A stretch of 46,095 bases of DNA from an uncultured Clostridia bacterium (GTDB lineage: Bacteria > Bacillota > Clostridia > Lachnospirales > Anaerotignaceae): assembly GCA_944378105.1 (NCBI GenBank), contig CALWGC010000011.1, positions 1 through 46,095 of the forward strand, given 5' to 3'. Within the stretch, counting starts at the first letter, position 1. Each line of letters starts with the position of its first letter. The notes beneath the pieces were generated by a model that saw only the letters and a program-made list of their open reading frames with translations, was not told the origin of the DNA and did no database searches. The position numbers and the translations under genes were made by a program. This document shows, piece after piece, positions 34,963-43,124 of this stretch.

Positions 34963-36014
34963 AAACAATCGTATATGAAGTCAATCCACAGCAGGTGGAT
35001 TTGGCTGTAATGGAAAAAGCCGCCGATGTCCTCCGCCAGGGGGGCTTGGTGGCTTTTCCTACAGAAACGGTTTATGGACTGGGGGCCAATGGATTGGATG
35101 CTGCCGCTTGCAAAAAAATCTATGAAGCAAAGGGCCGCCCTTCCGATAACCCGTTGATACTGCATATTGCCTCCCTCTCTCAGCTGGACCAGATTGTCAC
35201 AGAGGTGCCGGAGATGTCAAAAAAATTGATGGATGCCTTTTGGCCGGGACCGATGACGCTGATTTTACCAAAAAAAGACTGTGTGCCTTTGTCGGTGACG
35301 GGAGGGTTAGACACGGTTGGGGTGCGGTTTCCTTCCCATCCGGTGGCCCAGGCCCTCATTGCAGCGGCTGCTTTACCCATTGCGGCCCCAAGCGCCAACG
35401 TCTCCGGCAAGCCAAGCCCCACCAAGGCCAGCCATGTGCTTTTTGACATGGACGGAAAGATTGATGTGATTGTGGATGGCGGAGCGGCAGACTTTGGGCT
35501 TGAGAGCACCATCATTGATGTGACAGGCCCAGAGGCCGTAATCTTGCGTCCTGGCGCCATTACGTTGGAGATGGTAGAGACTTTATTGGGCAAGGCTTCT
35601 GTGGACCCGGCGGTATTGGGAAAAGGCGACGAGAAGGCCGTGCCCAAAGCGCCGGGCATGAAATATACCCATTATTCCCCCAAGGCGCCGGTGACACTGG
35701 TGCGGGGTGGACAAGAACAGGTGGTCGAGGCCATCAATGCCCTGGCCAAAGAGGCAAAGGCGCAGGGCAAAAAGGTTGGCGTATTGGCCACGGAGGAGAC
35801 GAAGGATGGCTATGAGGCCGACTTTGTCCTTTCGGCCGGGGCCAGAGAGGATCAAAAAACCATCGGCGCAAGGCTGTTTGCCATTTTGCGAAAACTGGAC
35901 TATTTGGGCGCCGATTTGATTTATTCGGAAGTATTTGAAGAAAGTGGCGAAGGACTTGCCATTATGAACCGGCTGAAAAAAGCGGCAGGGTATGAGGTAA
36001 TCGAGGTGAAGTAA
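34959..36014 (+). CDS. tsaC: L-threonylcarbamoyladenylate synthase (Sua5/YwlC type)
   Basis: First enzyme of tRNA t6A37 synthesis, making threonylcarbamoyl-AMP from threonine, bicarbonate and ATP. 351 residues, so the long Sua5 type. The YrdC domain shows [52 protein letters not shown] and [13 protein letters not shown]; the C-terminal Sua5 domain begins after [17 protein letters not shown] 34959 overlaps the SEC-C gene stop. ywlE follows one base after its stop, as in B. subtilis. Confidence 0.96.
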   Translation: MKTIVYEVNPQQVDLAVMEKAADVLRQGGLVAFPTETVYGLGANGLDAAACKKIYEAKGRPSDNPLILHIASLSQLDQIVTEVPEMSKKLMDAFWPGPMTLILPKKDCVPLSVTGGLDTVGVRFPSHPVAQALIAAAALPIAAPSANVSGKPSPTKASHVLFDMDGKIDVIVDGGAADFGLESTIIDVTGPEAVILRPGAITLEMVETLLGKASVDPAVLGKGDEKAVPKAPGMKYTHYSPKAPVTLVRGGQEQVVEAINALAKEAKAQGKKVGVLATEETKDGYEADFVLSAGAREDQKTIGARLFAILRKLDYLGADLIYSEVFEESGEGLAIMNRLKKAAGYEVIEVK

Positions 36015-36015
36015 C

Positions 36016-36456
36016 ATGCATATTTTATTCGTTTGCACGGGAAACACGTGCCGCTCGCCCATGGCAGAGGTGGTGGCAAAGGCAGTGTTTCCAAAAGAAG
36101 GCTATACCTTCTCTTCGGCGGGGCTTGGCGTGATGGAGCCTTCCGGCGCCAGCGAAAACGCCTGCTTGGCGGTGGAAGAGGTGGGCTTGGATTTGCGTAA
36201 CCACCAAAGCCATCAAATCACGCTGGAAGATGTACAAGGGGCCGATTTGATTTTGACCATGACAAACGGCCACAAGCAAGCCCTTTCTGCCGTTTGCCAG
36301 CAGTGTCAAACGCCTCTGTTTACCCTGAGCGAATTTGCGGGAAAACCGGAAGAAGAAGTGACGGACCCCTATGGCTGTTCATTGGAAGGATACCGCCGCT
36401 GTCTGGAACAAATCACCTCTTTGGTGCGCGCCTGTGCCCAGGTGATTACAAAATAG
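36016..36456 (+). CDS. ywlE: Protein arginine phosphatase, low-molecular-weight PTP fold (YwlE)
   Basis: 146 residues. The P-loop is CTGNTCRSP with nucleophile Cys7 and Arg13; Thr11 in the loop is the residue that marks arginine rather than tyrosine phosphatase activity in B. subtilis YwlE. The general acid lies in DPYG near the C-terminus. In B. subtilis it opposes McsB arginine kinase. No mcsB lies in the window. The gene is tight behind tsaC and precedes a strong promoter for rpiB. Confidence 0.9.
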   Translation: MHILFVCTGNTCRSPMAEVVAKAVFPKEGYTFSSAGLGVMEPSGASENACLAVEEVGLDLRNHQSHQITLEDVQGADLILTMTNGHKQALSAVCQQCQTPLFTLSEFAGKPEEEVTDPYGCSLEGYRRCLEQITSLVRACAQVITK

Positions 36457-36457
36457 T

Positions 36458-36486
36458 TTGCGTCCGGGCGCAAAAGAGGGTATAAT
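36458..36486 (+). promoter_or_regulatory. Promoter of rpiB-upp
   Basis: TTGCGT (36458-36463), exactly 17 bases, TATAAT (36481-36486). Leader about 63 bases. Confidence 0.8.
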
Positions 36487-36555
36487 AGCTGCAAACAAAG
36501 GAAACGAAGGATCTGGGAATCAAAATAAAGGAATGTTTGGAAAGGAAGATGAATT

Positions 36556-36984
36556 GTGATTGCATTGGGTTGTGACCATGGCGGTTTTCCGCTGATGCAG
36601 GAAGTCATTGCGTATTTGGACAAGCAGGGATTGGAATATGAAAACTTTGGAACTTATTCCACCGAAAGCTGCGATTACCCCATTTTTGCCAAAAAAGTGG
36701 CCCAGGCCGTACAGGAAGGCAAATGCGACAAGGGCATTTTGATTTGCGGCACCGGCATTGGCATTTCCATTACCGCCAATAAGTTGAAAGGCATTCGCGC
36801 CGCTCTTTGCCATGACTGTTTTTCGGCAAAGGCCACCAGAGAACATAACGACGCCAACATTTTGGCCATGGGTGCCCGGGTGGTGGGCCCTGGCCTTGCC
36901 ATTGACATTGTGGAAAACTTTTTGAATACACCGTTTTCCGGTGACGAAAGACATGTACGCCGTATCCAGATGATTGAGGACTAA
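36556..36984 (+). CDS. rpiB: Ribose-5-phosphate isomerase B
   Basis: Interconverts ribose-5-phosphate and ribulose-5-phosphate. 142 residues. Motifs: [13 protein letters not shown] at the N-terminus, [14 protein letters not shown] with the phosphate loop, [22 protein letters not shown] and RRIQMIED at the end. The GTG at 36556 has GGAAG seven bases upstream. It lies 13 bases before upp; together they could supply PRPP-dependent nucleotide salvage. A related sugar isomerase activity (allose-6-phosphate) cannot be excluded. Confidence 0.95.
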   Translation: MIALGCDHGGFPLMQEVIAYLDKQGLEYENFGTYSTESCDYPIFAKKVAQAVQEGKCDKGILICGTGIGISITANKLKGIRAALCHDCFSAKATREHNDANILAMGARVVGPGLAIDIVENFLNTPFSGDERHVRRIQMIED

Positions 36985-36997
36985 AAGGAGGAGCTCC

Positions 36998-37624
36998 ATG
37001 GGCAAACTGTTTATTTCGGAACACCCACTCATTCAAAACAAAATGACGTTACTGCGCTGCAAGGATACCCGCACGAAAGAATTCAAAGAACTGGTGGGGG
37101 AAGTGGCTCTGCTTTTGACTTATGAAGCCACCAGGGATTTGCCTTTGGTGGATTGCGAGGTGGAAACGCCTTTGGCCGTGGCCCACTGCAAAGTGGTGAA
37201 AAAACCCATTGCCATTGTGCCGATTTTGCGGGCAGGCATTGGCATGAGCGACGGCATGCAGCAGTTGTTACCGGCGGCAAAGATTGGACACATTGGTCTT
37301 TACCGGGACCCAGAGACACTGCGCCCGGTGGAATATTACTGCAAACTGCCAAAGGATATTGCAGAAAGCAAAGTGCTTTTGGTGGACCCCATGCTGGCCA
37401 CCGGCGGTACGGCAGAGGCAGCCATTTCTTTCTTGAAAGAACGGGGCGCAAAAGAGATTTCTCTGCTTTGCATTTTGGCAGCACCCGATGGTGTGAAGTT
37501 GGTGCAAGAACAGCACCCGGATGTGGATATTTATACGGCGGCTTATGATGAAATGCTCAACGACCATGGCTATATTGTGCCAGGGTTGGGCGATGCCGGC
37601 GATCGTATCTTTGGTACGAAATAA
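36998..37624 (+). CDS. upp: Uracil phosphoribosyltransferase
   Basis: Makes UMP from uracil and PRPP. 208 residues. Family features: [30 protein letters not shown], the PRPP loop [13 protein letters not shown], and the uracil-binding C-terminus [19 protein letters not shown] 36998 is preceded by AAGGAGGAG. Second gene after rpiB. Confidence 0.98.
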   Translation: MGKLFISEHPLIQNKMTLLRCKDTRTKEFKELVGEVALLLTYEATRDLPLVDCEVETPLAVAHCKVVKKPIAIVPILRAGIGMSDGMQQLLPAAKIGHIGLYRDPETLRPVEYYCKLPKDIAESKVLLVDPMLATGGTAEAAISFLKERGAKEISLLCILAAPDGVKLVQEQHPDVDIYTAAYDEMLNDHGYIVPGLGDAGDRIFGTK

Positions 37625-37644
37625 AGTAGGGAGAGGTTGTTGTT

Positions 37645-38679
37645 TTGGAACACGATTGGGTCTTATACATTGCGGCATTTTCTACGGCTTTTGCCATTTC
37701 CAACGTCATGACGCCCGTTGCAAAAACCATTTCCCTGAAAGTTGGCGCCATTGATTATCCCAAGGCGCGGGGCATGCACCAAAAACCCATGCCGCGGATG
37801 GGCGGAATTGCCATTGTGGCCGGGTTTATGCTGACGTTACTATTGCTGTACCGGTTTATGGAGCACAATAATCCGATCCAGCTCATCGGGTTTATTCTGG
37901 GGGCAGCCATTATTGTGATTTTGGGCATGATTGACGACTGTTTTAACCTGCGGGCCAGGGTGAAGTTTCTCATCCAAATGGTGGCGGCGGCGGTGGTCAT
38001 TGCCACAGGCACCCGGATCAATGTGGTGCTTTGGCCGTTTACGGCAGTATTAAAGACGTTTAGCATCCCCATCACACTGCTTTGGATTGTGGGGGTGACC
38101 AATGCGGTTAACCTCATCGACGGGCTGGACGGCTTGGCGGCCGGGGTAAGCTCCATTGCGGCGTTAAGCATTATGGTGCTTTGCGTACTGACCGGGGACG
38201 AGCTGTCGGTGGTGCTGACGGCGACGTTGGCTGGCAGTTGCCTTGGGTTTTTGCCAAGAAACTTCAATCCGGCGCAGATTTTTATGGGCGATACCGGTTC
38301 CACCTTCTTGGGCTTTACCTTGGCGGTGACCAGTATCATGGGGGTATTCAAAGGCTATGCTTTTTTGGCCTTGGCCGTTTCCATGCTTTGCGTGGGGCTG
38401 CCGATTTTTGATACCACCTTTGCCATGATTCGCCGGGCGGCCACGGGAAAACCCATTATGTCGCCGGACAGGGGCCATTTGCATCATCGGCTCATCGACC
38501 GGGGCTTAAGCCAAAAACAGGCGGTAATGGTGCTCTATGGCATCAGTTTGCTGTGCGGGCTGTTGGCCATTTTCATTGCCTGCAAGGATGAAAAAATATT
38601 GGTGATTGCGCTATTGATGGTCTTTGTACTGAGCTTTGTCATCTATTTTTTCAATCATTTCAAACGAAACAAAGAATAA
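37645..38679 (+). CDS. tagO: Undecaprenyl-phosphate GlcNAc-1-phosphate transferase (TagO/WecA family)
   Basis: Membrane enzyme that starts teichoic acid or other glycan synthesis by loading GlcNAc-1-P on undecaprenyl phosphate. 344 residues with about ten membrane spans. Conserved cytoplasmic motifs: KPMPRMGGIAIV, MIDDCFNLRARVKF (Asp pair), NAVNLIDGLDGLAAG, MGDTGSTFLGF and the histidine loop DRGHLHHRLID. The TTG start at 37645 has GGGAGAGG upstream, 20 bases after upp. It ends in its own terminator. Confidence 0.94.
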   Translation: MEHDWVLYIAAFSTAFAISNVMTPVAKTISLKVGAIDYPKARGMHQKPMPRMGGIAIVAGFMLTLLLLYRFMEHNNPIQLIGFILGAAIIVILGMIDDCFNLRARVKFLIQMVAAAVVIATGTRINVVLWPFTAVLKTFSIPITLLWIVGVTNAVNLIDGLDGLAAGVSSIAALSIMVLCVLTGDELSVVLTATLAGSCLGFLPRNFNPAQIFMGDTGSTFLGFTLAVTSIMGVFKGYAFLALAVSMLCVGLPIFDTTFAMIRRAATGKPIMSPDRGHLHHRLIDRGLSQKQAVMVLYGISLLCGLLAIFIACKDEKILVIALLMVFVLSFVIYFFNHFKRNKE

Positions 38680-38683
38680 AACC

Positions 38684-38720
38684 AAAGGGGTTGACGGCAC
38701 AAGCAGGCAACCCCTTTTTT
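38684..38720 (+). terminator. Terminator of the rpiB-upp-tagO unit
   Basis: AAAGGGGTTG (38684-38693) pairs with CAACCCCTTT (38708-38717), with a T-run after it. Confidence 0.85.
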
Positions 38721-38773
38721 CTTTCCTTGTTTTATGGTACACTTTTGGTAGCAATGCGAAGGAGAGAACAAAG

Positions 38774-39739
38774 ATGGGAAAACAACATTGGAGCAGCGTT
38801 TCTTTAAGCGGCTCTTTTTTAGAACGATACTTGGCAAAAACGCCGCCGGGCTATTTGGCGGTTTATCTATTGGTCAAGTCCGTATCCCCCCGCAAGAAAT
38901 TGCCGGTGGCAGAAGCGGCGCAGGCCTTGGGGCAAGGAGCTGCAGAGGTTTTGGAAGCGGCCCTTTTTTGGCAAAAAGAAGGGGTGTTACAGGTGGAAGA
39001 CGGGGAAATTTACCTGCCTTTGGTGGAGACACTGCCGCCGCGCCTGGCCAGCCGTCCCCAGTATGACCCCCAGGAACTATCCATGTATGCAGCCAAAAAC
39101 GAAGAAATCCGCCGGTTGTTTGCCATGGCCCAAAGCTATTTGGGGCGATATTTGACCCACAACGACTTATCGGTGATTTTTTCGCTGCGCCATTGGCTGG
39201 AACTGCCGGTGGATGTCATTGAGGTGTTGTTGCGCCATTGTACGGAGCAAAACCACCGCAGTTGCCGCTATATTGAGGCGGTGGCCATTGATTGGGCCGA
39301 AAGCGGGATTTTTACGGTGGAAGCGGCCGGAGAGCGGCTTCGTCTGACGGGGGTGGATTTCAAAAAGATTATGGCGGCCTTTGGCCAAAGCGGCCGTCAG
39401 CCAGTGGCCAATGAAGAAAAGTATATGAAAAAATGGCTACAGGAGATGGAAATGCCGCTGCCTTTGGTGCTTTTAGCTTGTGAAAAAACAGTAGAAGCCA
39501 CAGGCAAGGCGGCCTTTGCCTATGCCGATAAAATTTTGCAAAACTGGAAAAAAGCGGGCTTGCAAACACCAGAAGACGTCAAACGGGAGCAGATGGCCTT
39601 TGCCCAGCGGAAAAAAGAGCAGAAAAAACCGGCCGAAAAGAAGCCGGCCACCAACGCCTTTGGCACCTATGCCCAGCGCAGTTATGACTATGCGGCCTTT
39701 GAACAACAGCAACAGGCCCGCTTGAAAGGGGAGGAGTAA
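38774..39739 (+). CDS. dnaD: DnaD-family replication initiation protein
   Basis: 321 residues. Acts with a DnaI-type loader to bring the replicative helicase to DNA. The N-terminal winged-helix part is short (LAVYLLVKSVSPRKKLPVAEAAQ), and two DnaD domains follow: one around ELSMYAAKNEEIRRLFAMAQSYLGRYLTHNDLSV to RYIEAVAIDW, and one in the region of DFKKIMAAFGQ to FAYADKILQNWKKAG. The tail is basic and low-complexity. ATG 38774 has AGGAGAG upstream; an extended -10 (TGGTACACT, 38735-38743) is nearby. dnaI follows three bases after its stop. Confidence 0.9.
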   Translation: MGKQHWSSVSLSGSFLERYLAKTPPGYLAVYLLVKSVSPRKKLPVAEAAQALGQGAAEVLEAALFWQKEGVLQVEDGEIYLPLVETLPPRLASRPQYDPQELSMYAAKNEEIRRLFAMAQSYLGRYLTHNDLSVIFSLRHWLELPVDVIEVLLRHCTEQNHRSCRYIEAVAIDWAESGIFTVEAAGERLRLTGVDFKKIMAAFGQSGRQPVANEEKYMKKWLQEMEMPLPLVLLACEKTVEATGKAAFAYADKILQNWKKAGLQTPEDVKREQMAFAQRKKEQKKPAEKKPATNAFGTYAQRSYDYAAFEQQQQARLKGEE

Positions 39740-39742
39740 TCC

Positions 39743-40741
39743 ATGGCAGATCGTTCGGAAGTCTATCGCCGGATCTTGCGTCATTATGATTTTTTGCGCA
39801 CCCAAGTGCAAAGGGAGGCAGAAGAAAGGCGGCAAGCCCTGTATCAGCGAATCCCGCGGTTGGAAGAAATTGACCAGGAGCTTCGGCTTTTAGGGGTGGA
39901 AACGGCCAAGCAGGCCCTGCGGGCTCCAAAAGAGGCGGAACAAACGCTGCAAACGCTGCGTCAAAACCAACAGAGGCTCAAAGCAGAAAAGGAAGCGCTG
40001 TACCGGCAGCATCAAATCCCCCTAGATTATTGCGCCCCCCGGTATCATTGTCTTAAGTGCCAAGATACGGGGTTTGTGGACGGCGTGGCCTGTAGCTGTT
40101 TTTCGCGCGCCTTGGTGGAAGAAGCTTATGCTTCGTCCAATTTAAGCCAGGTGTTGGGAGAAGAAAATTTTGACCATTTTTCTTTGGACTATTATTCTCC
40201 CGACCCTTACCCCGGCGAGGCTTGTTCTCCTCGGGAAAACATCAACCGGATTTTGGCCGTTTGCTTACGGTTTACCAAAAATTTCGGCAAGGAAACCAAC
40301 CATTTGTTGTTGTACGGCAGTCCCGGACTGGGCAAGACCTTCCTTTGCAGTGCCATGGCCAAGGAATTGCTGGACCGGGGGATTCCCGTGTTTTATGCCA
40401 CGGCGCCGGCGTTGTTTTTACAGTTGGAAAAAGAACAGTTCCGGGAAGAGGCAGAGACGGAACCAGAAGGCTTTTTTGCCCAGTTGTTGGCGGTGGAGCT
40501 TTTGATTATTGACGATTTGGGGACGGAGTTTTTCACATCCTTTACGGCCAGCCGTCTCTTTGCGCTACTCAATACCCGGCTTTTGTGGGGCAAAAGCACC
40601 ATCATTTCCACCAATTTGTCCCTGGCCGACTTGGCCGAGCGCTATACCGACCGGGTGGCCAGCCGCTTGATGGGCAACTTTACGGCGCTGAAATTTTATG
40701 GCGACGACATTCGGCTGTTGAAAAAGTTTGCAAGGTCCTAA
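39743..40741 (+). CDS. dnaI: DnaC/DnaI-type helicase loader ATPase
   Basis: 332 residues. N-terminal helicase-binding region with a coiled coil (about 60-90) and a zinc-type cysteine group YHCLKCQDTGFVDGVACSC; then an AAA+ domain with Walker A GSPGLGKT (192-199), Walker B LLIIDDLGTEF, sensor I STNLSLADL and an arginine pair in DRVASRLMG. Loads the replicative helicase during initiation and restart. Coupled to dnaD by a three-base gap. Confidence 0.94.
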   Translation: MADRSEVYRRILRHYDFLRTQVQREAEERRQALYQRIPRLEEIDQELRLLGVETAKQALRAPKEAEQTLQTLRQNQQRLKAEKEALYRQHQIPLDYCAPRYHCLKCQDTGFVDGVACSCFSRALVEEAYASSNLSQVLGEENFDHFSLDYYSPDPYPGEACSPRENINRILAVCLRFTKNFGKETNHLLLYGSPGLGKTFLCSAMAKELLDRGIPVFYATAPALFLQLEKEQFREEAETEPEGFFAQLLAVELLIIDDLGTEFFTSFTASRLFALLNTRLLWGKSTIISTNLSLADLAERYTDRVASRLMGNFTALKFYGDDIRLLKKFARS

Positions 40742-40764
40742 CGTTTTATGATAAAATAATTAGA

Positions 40765-40794
40765 AAAAAGAGCAGACAAAGCCATCTCTTTTTC
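40765..40794 (+). terminator. Weak terminator of dnaD-dnaI
   Basis: AAAAAGAG (40765-40772) pairs with CTCTTTTT (40786-40793) over a 13-base loop. The stem is A+T-rich, so efficiency is uncertain. Confidence 0.45.
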
Positions 40795-40807
40795 GTTAGT
40801 TGTAATG

Positions 40808-40858
40808 TCATTGTAAGGAAAATTTCATTGAATTTTACCCTGATAGGCATTACAATGA
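40808..40858 (+). promoter_or_regulatory. Promoter of the surface-protein pair, enclosed by an inverted repeat
   Basis: TTGAAT (40828-40833), 17 bases, TACAAT (40851-40856). A perfect 9-bp inverted repeat TCATTGTAA (40808-40816) / TTACAATGA (40850-40858) encloses it, the right half covering the -10 box. This suggests a repressor operator or an mRNA-independent DNA switch. Confidence 0.65.
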
Positions 40859-40936
40859 AAACGGCGAGGAAAAGAGGAGATGTTTTTTCTTGTTCCAATG
40901 AAGTTTTGACCATTTTTCAAAAGGAGGCGTAATACA

Positions 40937-41671
40937 ATGAAAAATATGAAACAGGCAGCATTCGGGTTTATTGCAGGGGCAATGTGCATGGTTTCGGTGA
41001 CCGCCTTTGGCGCCTATGAACAAATTACGGCCACACTGTTTCAAGATGTAATCATCAAAGTGGATGGCGAAGCCATGGCCACTCCATCGGATCAGCCTAT
41101 TTTAAACTATCAGGGGTATACGTATGTACCGCTGCGTTTTGTCAGCGAAGCGCTGCGGGCAGATGTCAATTGGGATATTGCTTCCCGTGTGGTGGATATC
41201 ACCAGCGACAAAAAGACTTATGTCAAAGAAGTACCGGTAGAAAAGATTGTATATGTGGAAAAAGGCGAGTTGGATGACGACGATGTGGTATACGAAAAAT
41301 TGCCTGTCAGCGACCGTCAAAACGACCATAAGGTGCAGGTAACCTCCATTTCCCGCAACGAAAGCCCAGGTTATACCAAAGTATTTTTGAATATCGAAAA
41401 CCTTTCTCAAAATGACCAGGTGCAGTTGGTTACCAACTCCGCCAAACTGACGGTGGACGGGGAAGAAATCGACGCTTATCCATCGTATCGTTATTGGGAT
41501 CAGTCTTGGGAAACCAGCTATATCGAATATGATGATGAACGGGAAGGCTATTTGATTTTCAATGCCATTCCTTCGGATTACGAAAAAGTAGATCTGTCCT
41601 TTACGCTGCGGACCAATGACGGGGAAACCGAAGACTATACGTTCCACTTTATCAATCGTGCCAAAGAATAA
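40937..41671 (+). CDS. Secreted protein with copper-amine-oxidase-like stalk domain
   Basis: 244 residues. A signal peptide (about 1-26, hydrophobic FGFIAGAMCMVSVTAFG) is followed by one stalk domain: IIKVDGEAMATPSDQPILNYQGYTYVPLRFVSEALRADVNWD to VVDITSDK. These domains are cell-wall or surface associated in Clostridia and do not carry amine oxidase activity. The second half, from about 130, is an uncharacterised beta-rich domain (VFLNIENLSQNDQVQLV to YTFHFINRAKE) resembling a telokin-like or DUF4352-type beta-sandwich by pattern only. AAGGAGG lies nine bases before the ATG. It is cotranscribed with the TolC-like gene. Confidence 0.75.
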   Translation: MKNMKQAAFGFIAGAMCMVSVTAFGAYEQITATLFQDVIIKVDGEAMATPSDQPILNYQGYTYVPLRFVSEALRADVNWDIASRVVDITSDKKTYVKEVPVEKIVYVEKGELDDDDVVYEKLPVSDRQNDHKVQVTSISRNESPGYTKVFLNIENLSQNDQVQLVTNSAKLTVDGEEIDAYPSYRYWDQSWETSYIEYDDEREGYLIFNAIPSDYEKVDLSFTLRTNDGETEDYTFHFINRAKE

Positions 41672-41686
41672 GGAAGGAGCAACGAG

Positions 41687-42805
41687 ATGAAGCATTGGAA
41701 AAATACGGTGGCAGTGGCTTTGGTCAGCGCCATGACATTGGCAAGCCCGGCCCTTGCTGCAACACCGGCGGCGCAAACGGAAGAACGCACCGTTTACACC
41801 TTTGAACAAGTGTTGGAAAAAGCAACCAAAAACAACTCTGACTTATCTTTGTTGGAACAAAACTTAGATTTGATGAGCCGGCAAAGCGATAACCTCAATC
41901 AAACGTTGGGCGGGGAAATCTATCCCTCCGATCCCGGCTATGATGTGACGCCACAGTATGAAACGCTGCGCCAGCTGAACAATTTGATGGTACAGCGTCA
42001 AACCAGCCGCTACAAAAAAGAAGCGCTGCAAAAACAGTTGGAATACTCGGTGATGAAGGCCATGACCACCATCATCACCAACGAAGCCAACTTGGCCATG
42101 GCCGACAGCCAGCTGAAGCTGTATGAAGACCAGGCCCGTTTGATTAACACCAAAAAGACTTTGGGCATGGCAACAGAACTGGAAGTCAACCAGGCCGAAG
42201 CCCAAATCCAGCAATACAAAACCGACATGGCAAAGGCTCAAAGCGACGTGGACCAGGCCTATGCCGATTTGGCGCGGTTGATGGGCATTTCTGATACCAA
42301 CTTTTCTGTTGTGTATGAACCAGAATATGAACCATTTGTGTTAAATACGGACTTGAACACCTATTTGGCCGCCAAAAACCAAACCAACCCAACGCTGGAA
42401 GGGGCCAGACTGGGCGCCGAGACGTTGGAACGGAACAAAAGCTTTGACCTGGCCAACAGCACTGCCCTTTACACTTGGGACCAGTTGGAATATAACATCA
42501 GCGAAGCCAATGCCAATGTGAAAAATGCAGAAGACAGCTATACCAAAATGGGAGAAGCCAACTATGCCACCGTGCAACAGTTGGAAGGCACCATTGCCAT
42601 GTTGGAAACCAACTTGGACTTGGCCGAATCCAATTTGAAAGTGGCCCAGTTGAATCTGCAAAACGGCAGCGGTACCCAGCTGGATGTGGACCAGGCACAA
42701 AACAAGGTGGACACCACCAAAAATGCATTGCAAGAAGCAAAACTGAACCATGCCAATGCCGTTTATCTTTTGGAAAATCCCTGCGCAGCAGGCAGTGGCC
42801 AATGA
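41687..42805 (+). CDS. TolC-like secreted coiled-coil protein
   Basis: 372 residues. Signal peptide about 1-25 with AxA cleavage (SPALAATPA). The rest is long alpha-helical hairpins with a duplicated pattern typical of the TolC/OEP family: helices ending YEDQARLINTKKTLGMATELEVNQAEAQIQQ in the first half and NLKVAQLNLQNGSGTQLDVDQAQNKV in the second, both with the G-x-x-(T/S)-x-L-(E/D)-V turn of outer-membrane efflux proteins. In a Gram-positive this family occurs without an outer membrane, so its role (wall-spanning, surface layer or export) is open. Cotranscribed with the stalk-domain gene upstream. Confidence 0.75.
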   Translation: MKHWKNTVAVALVSAMTLASPALAATPAAQTEERTVYTFEQVLEKATKNNSDLSLLEQNLDLMSRQSDNLNQTLGGEIYPSDPGYDVTPQYETLRQLNNLMVQRQTSRYKKEALQKQLEYSVMKAMTTIITNEANLAMADSQLKLYEDQARLINTKKTLGMATELEVNQAEAQIQQYKTDMAKAQSDVDQAYADLARLMGISDTNFSVVYEPEYEPFVLNTDLNTYLAAKNQTNPTLEGARLGAETLERNKSFDLANSTALYTWDQLEYNISEANANVKNAEDSYTKMGEANYATVQQLEGTIAMLETNLDLAESNLKVAQLNLQNGSGTQLDVDQAQNKVDTTKNALQEAKLNHANAVYLLENPCAAGSGQ

Positions 42806-42825
42806 CCGGCGTTGAACAATCAACA

Positions 42826-42850
42826 CCTCGCCTTCGGGCGAGGTTTTTTT
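42826..42850 (+). terminator. Terminator of the stalk/TolC-like pair
   Basis: CCTCGCC, TTCG tetraloop, GGCGAGG (42826-42843), then TTTTTTTT. A very stable, textbook form. Confidence 0.95.
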
Positions 42851-43009
42851 TCGTTTGAAGGGAAACAAATTGAAAAATATGTCAATGGATTAGCCTTCCA
42901 TAATTGCACTAAAATTTAAAATATTTTCCATAAAATCTGCCTAAAATGCGGATTTTATGTATTTTTCTGACAATATTCTTACGGAAACATTAAGGTTCTT
43001 TCGGACATA

Positions 43010-43039
43010 TTGACTCCTTTTGGTAGATAATGCTAAAAT
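43010..43039 (+). promoter_or_regulatory. Promoter of the large surface protein
   Basis: TTGACT (43010-43015), 18-base spacer, TAAAAT (43034-43039) in an ATGCTAAAAT context. The promoter of the gene at 46051 has the same 18-base spacing and an ATGCTATAAT context. Confidence 0.7.
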
Positions 43040-43046
43040 TAAAGCG

Positions 43047-43077
43047 CAATCGGGAAGGTTTGTGGTTTTCCCAATTG
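43047..43077 (+). promoter_or_regulatory. 5'-terminal leader hairpin of the large surface protein mRNA
   Basis: CAATCGGGAA (43047-43056) pairs with TTCCCAATTG (43068-43077), nine of ten positions, over the loop GGTTTGTGGTT. It begins at or next to the predicted transcription start (about 43046). The same loop sequence tops a different stem in front of the gene at 46051. Confidence 0.65.
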
Positions 43078-43124
43078 ATGCAACACGGAGAAGGTTGGTA
43101 TTTACACCAAAGGAGGAACAAAAC

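Larger units (their letters stand above)
42806..43124. other. Intergenic regulatory region before the large surface protein
   Basis: 319 bases. After the terminator come A+T-rich DNA, a 9-bp inverted repeat CATAAAATC (42929-42937) / GATTTTATG (42951-42959), the promoter, the leader hairpin and the AAAGGAGG ribosome site. No gene is visible. Confidence 0.6.
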
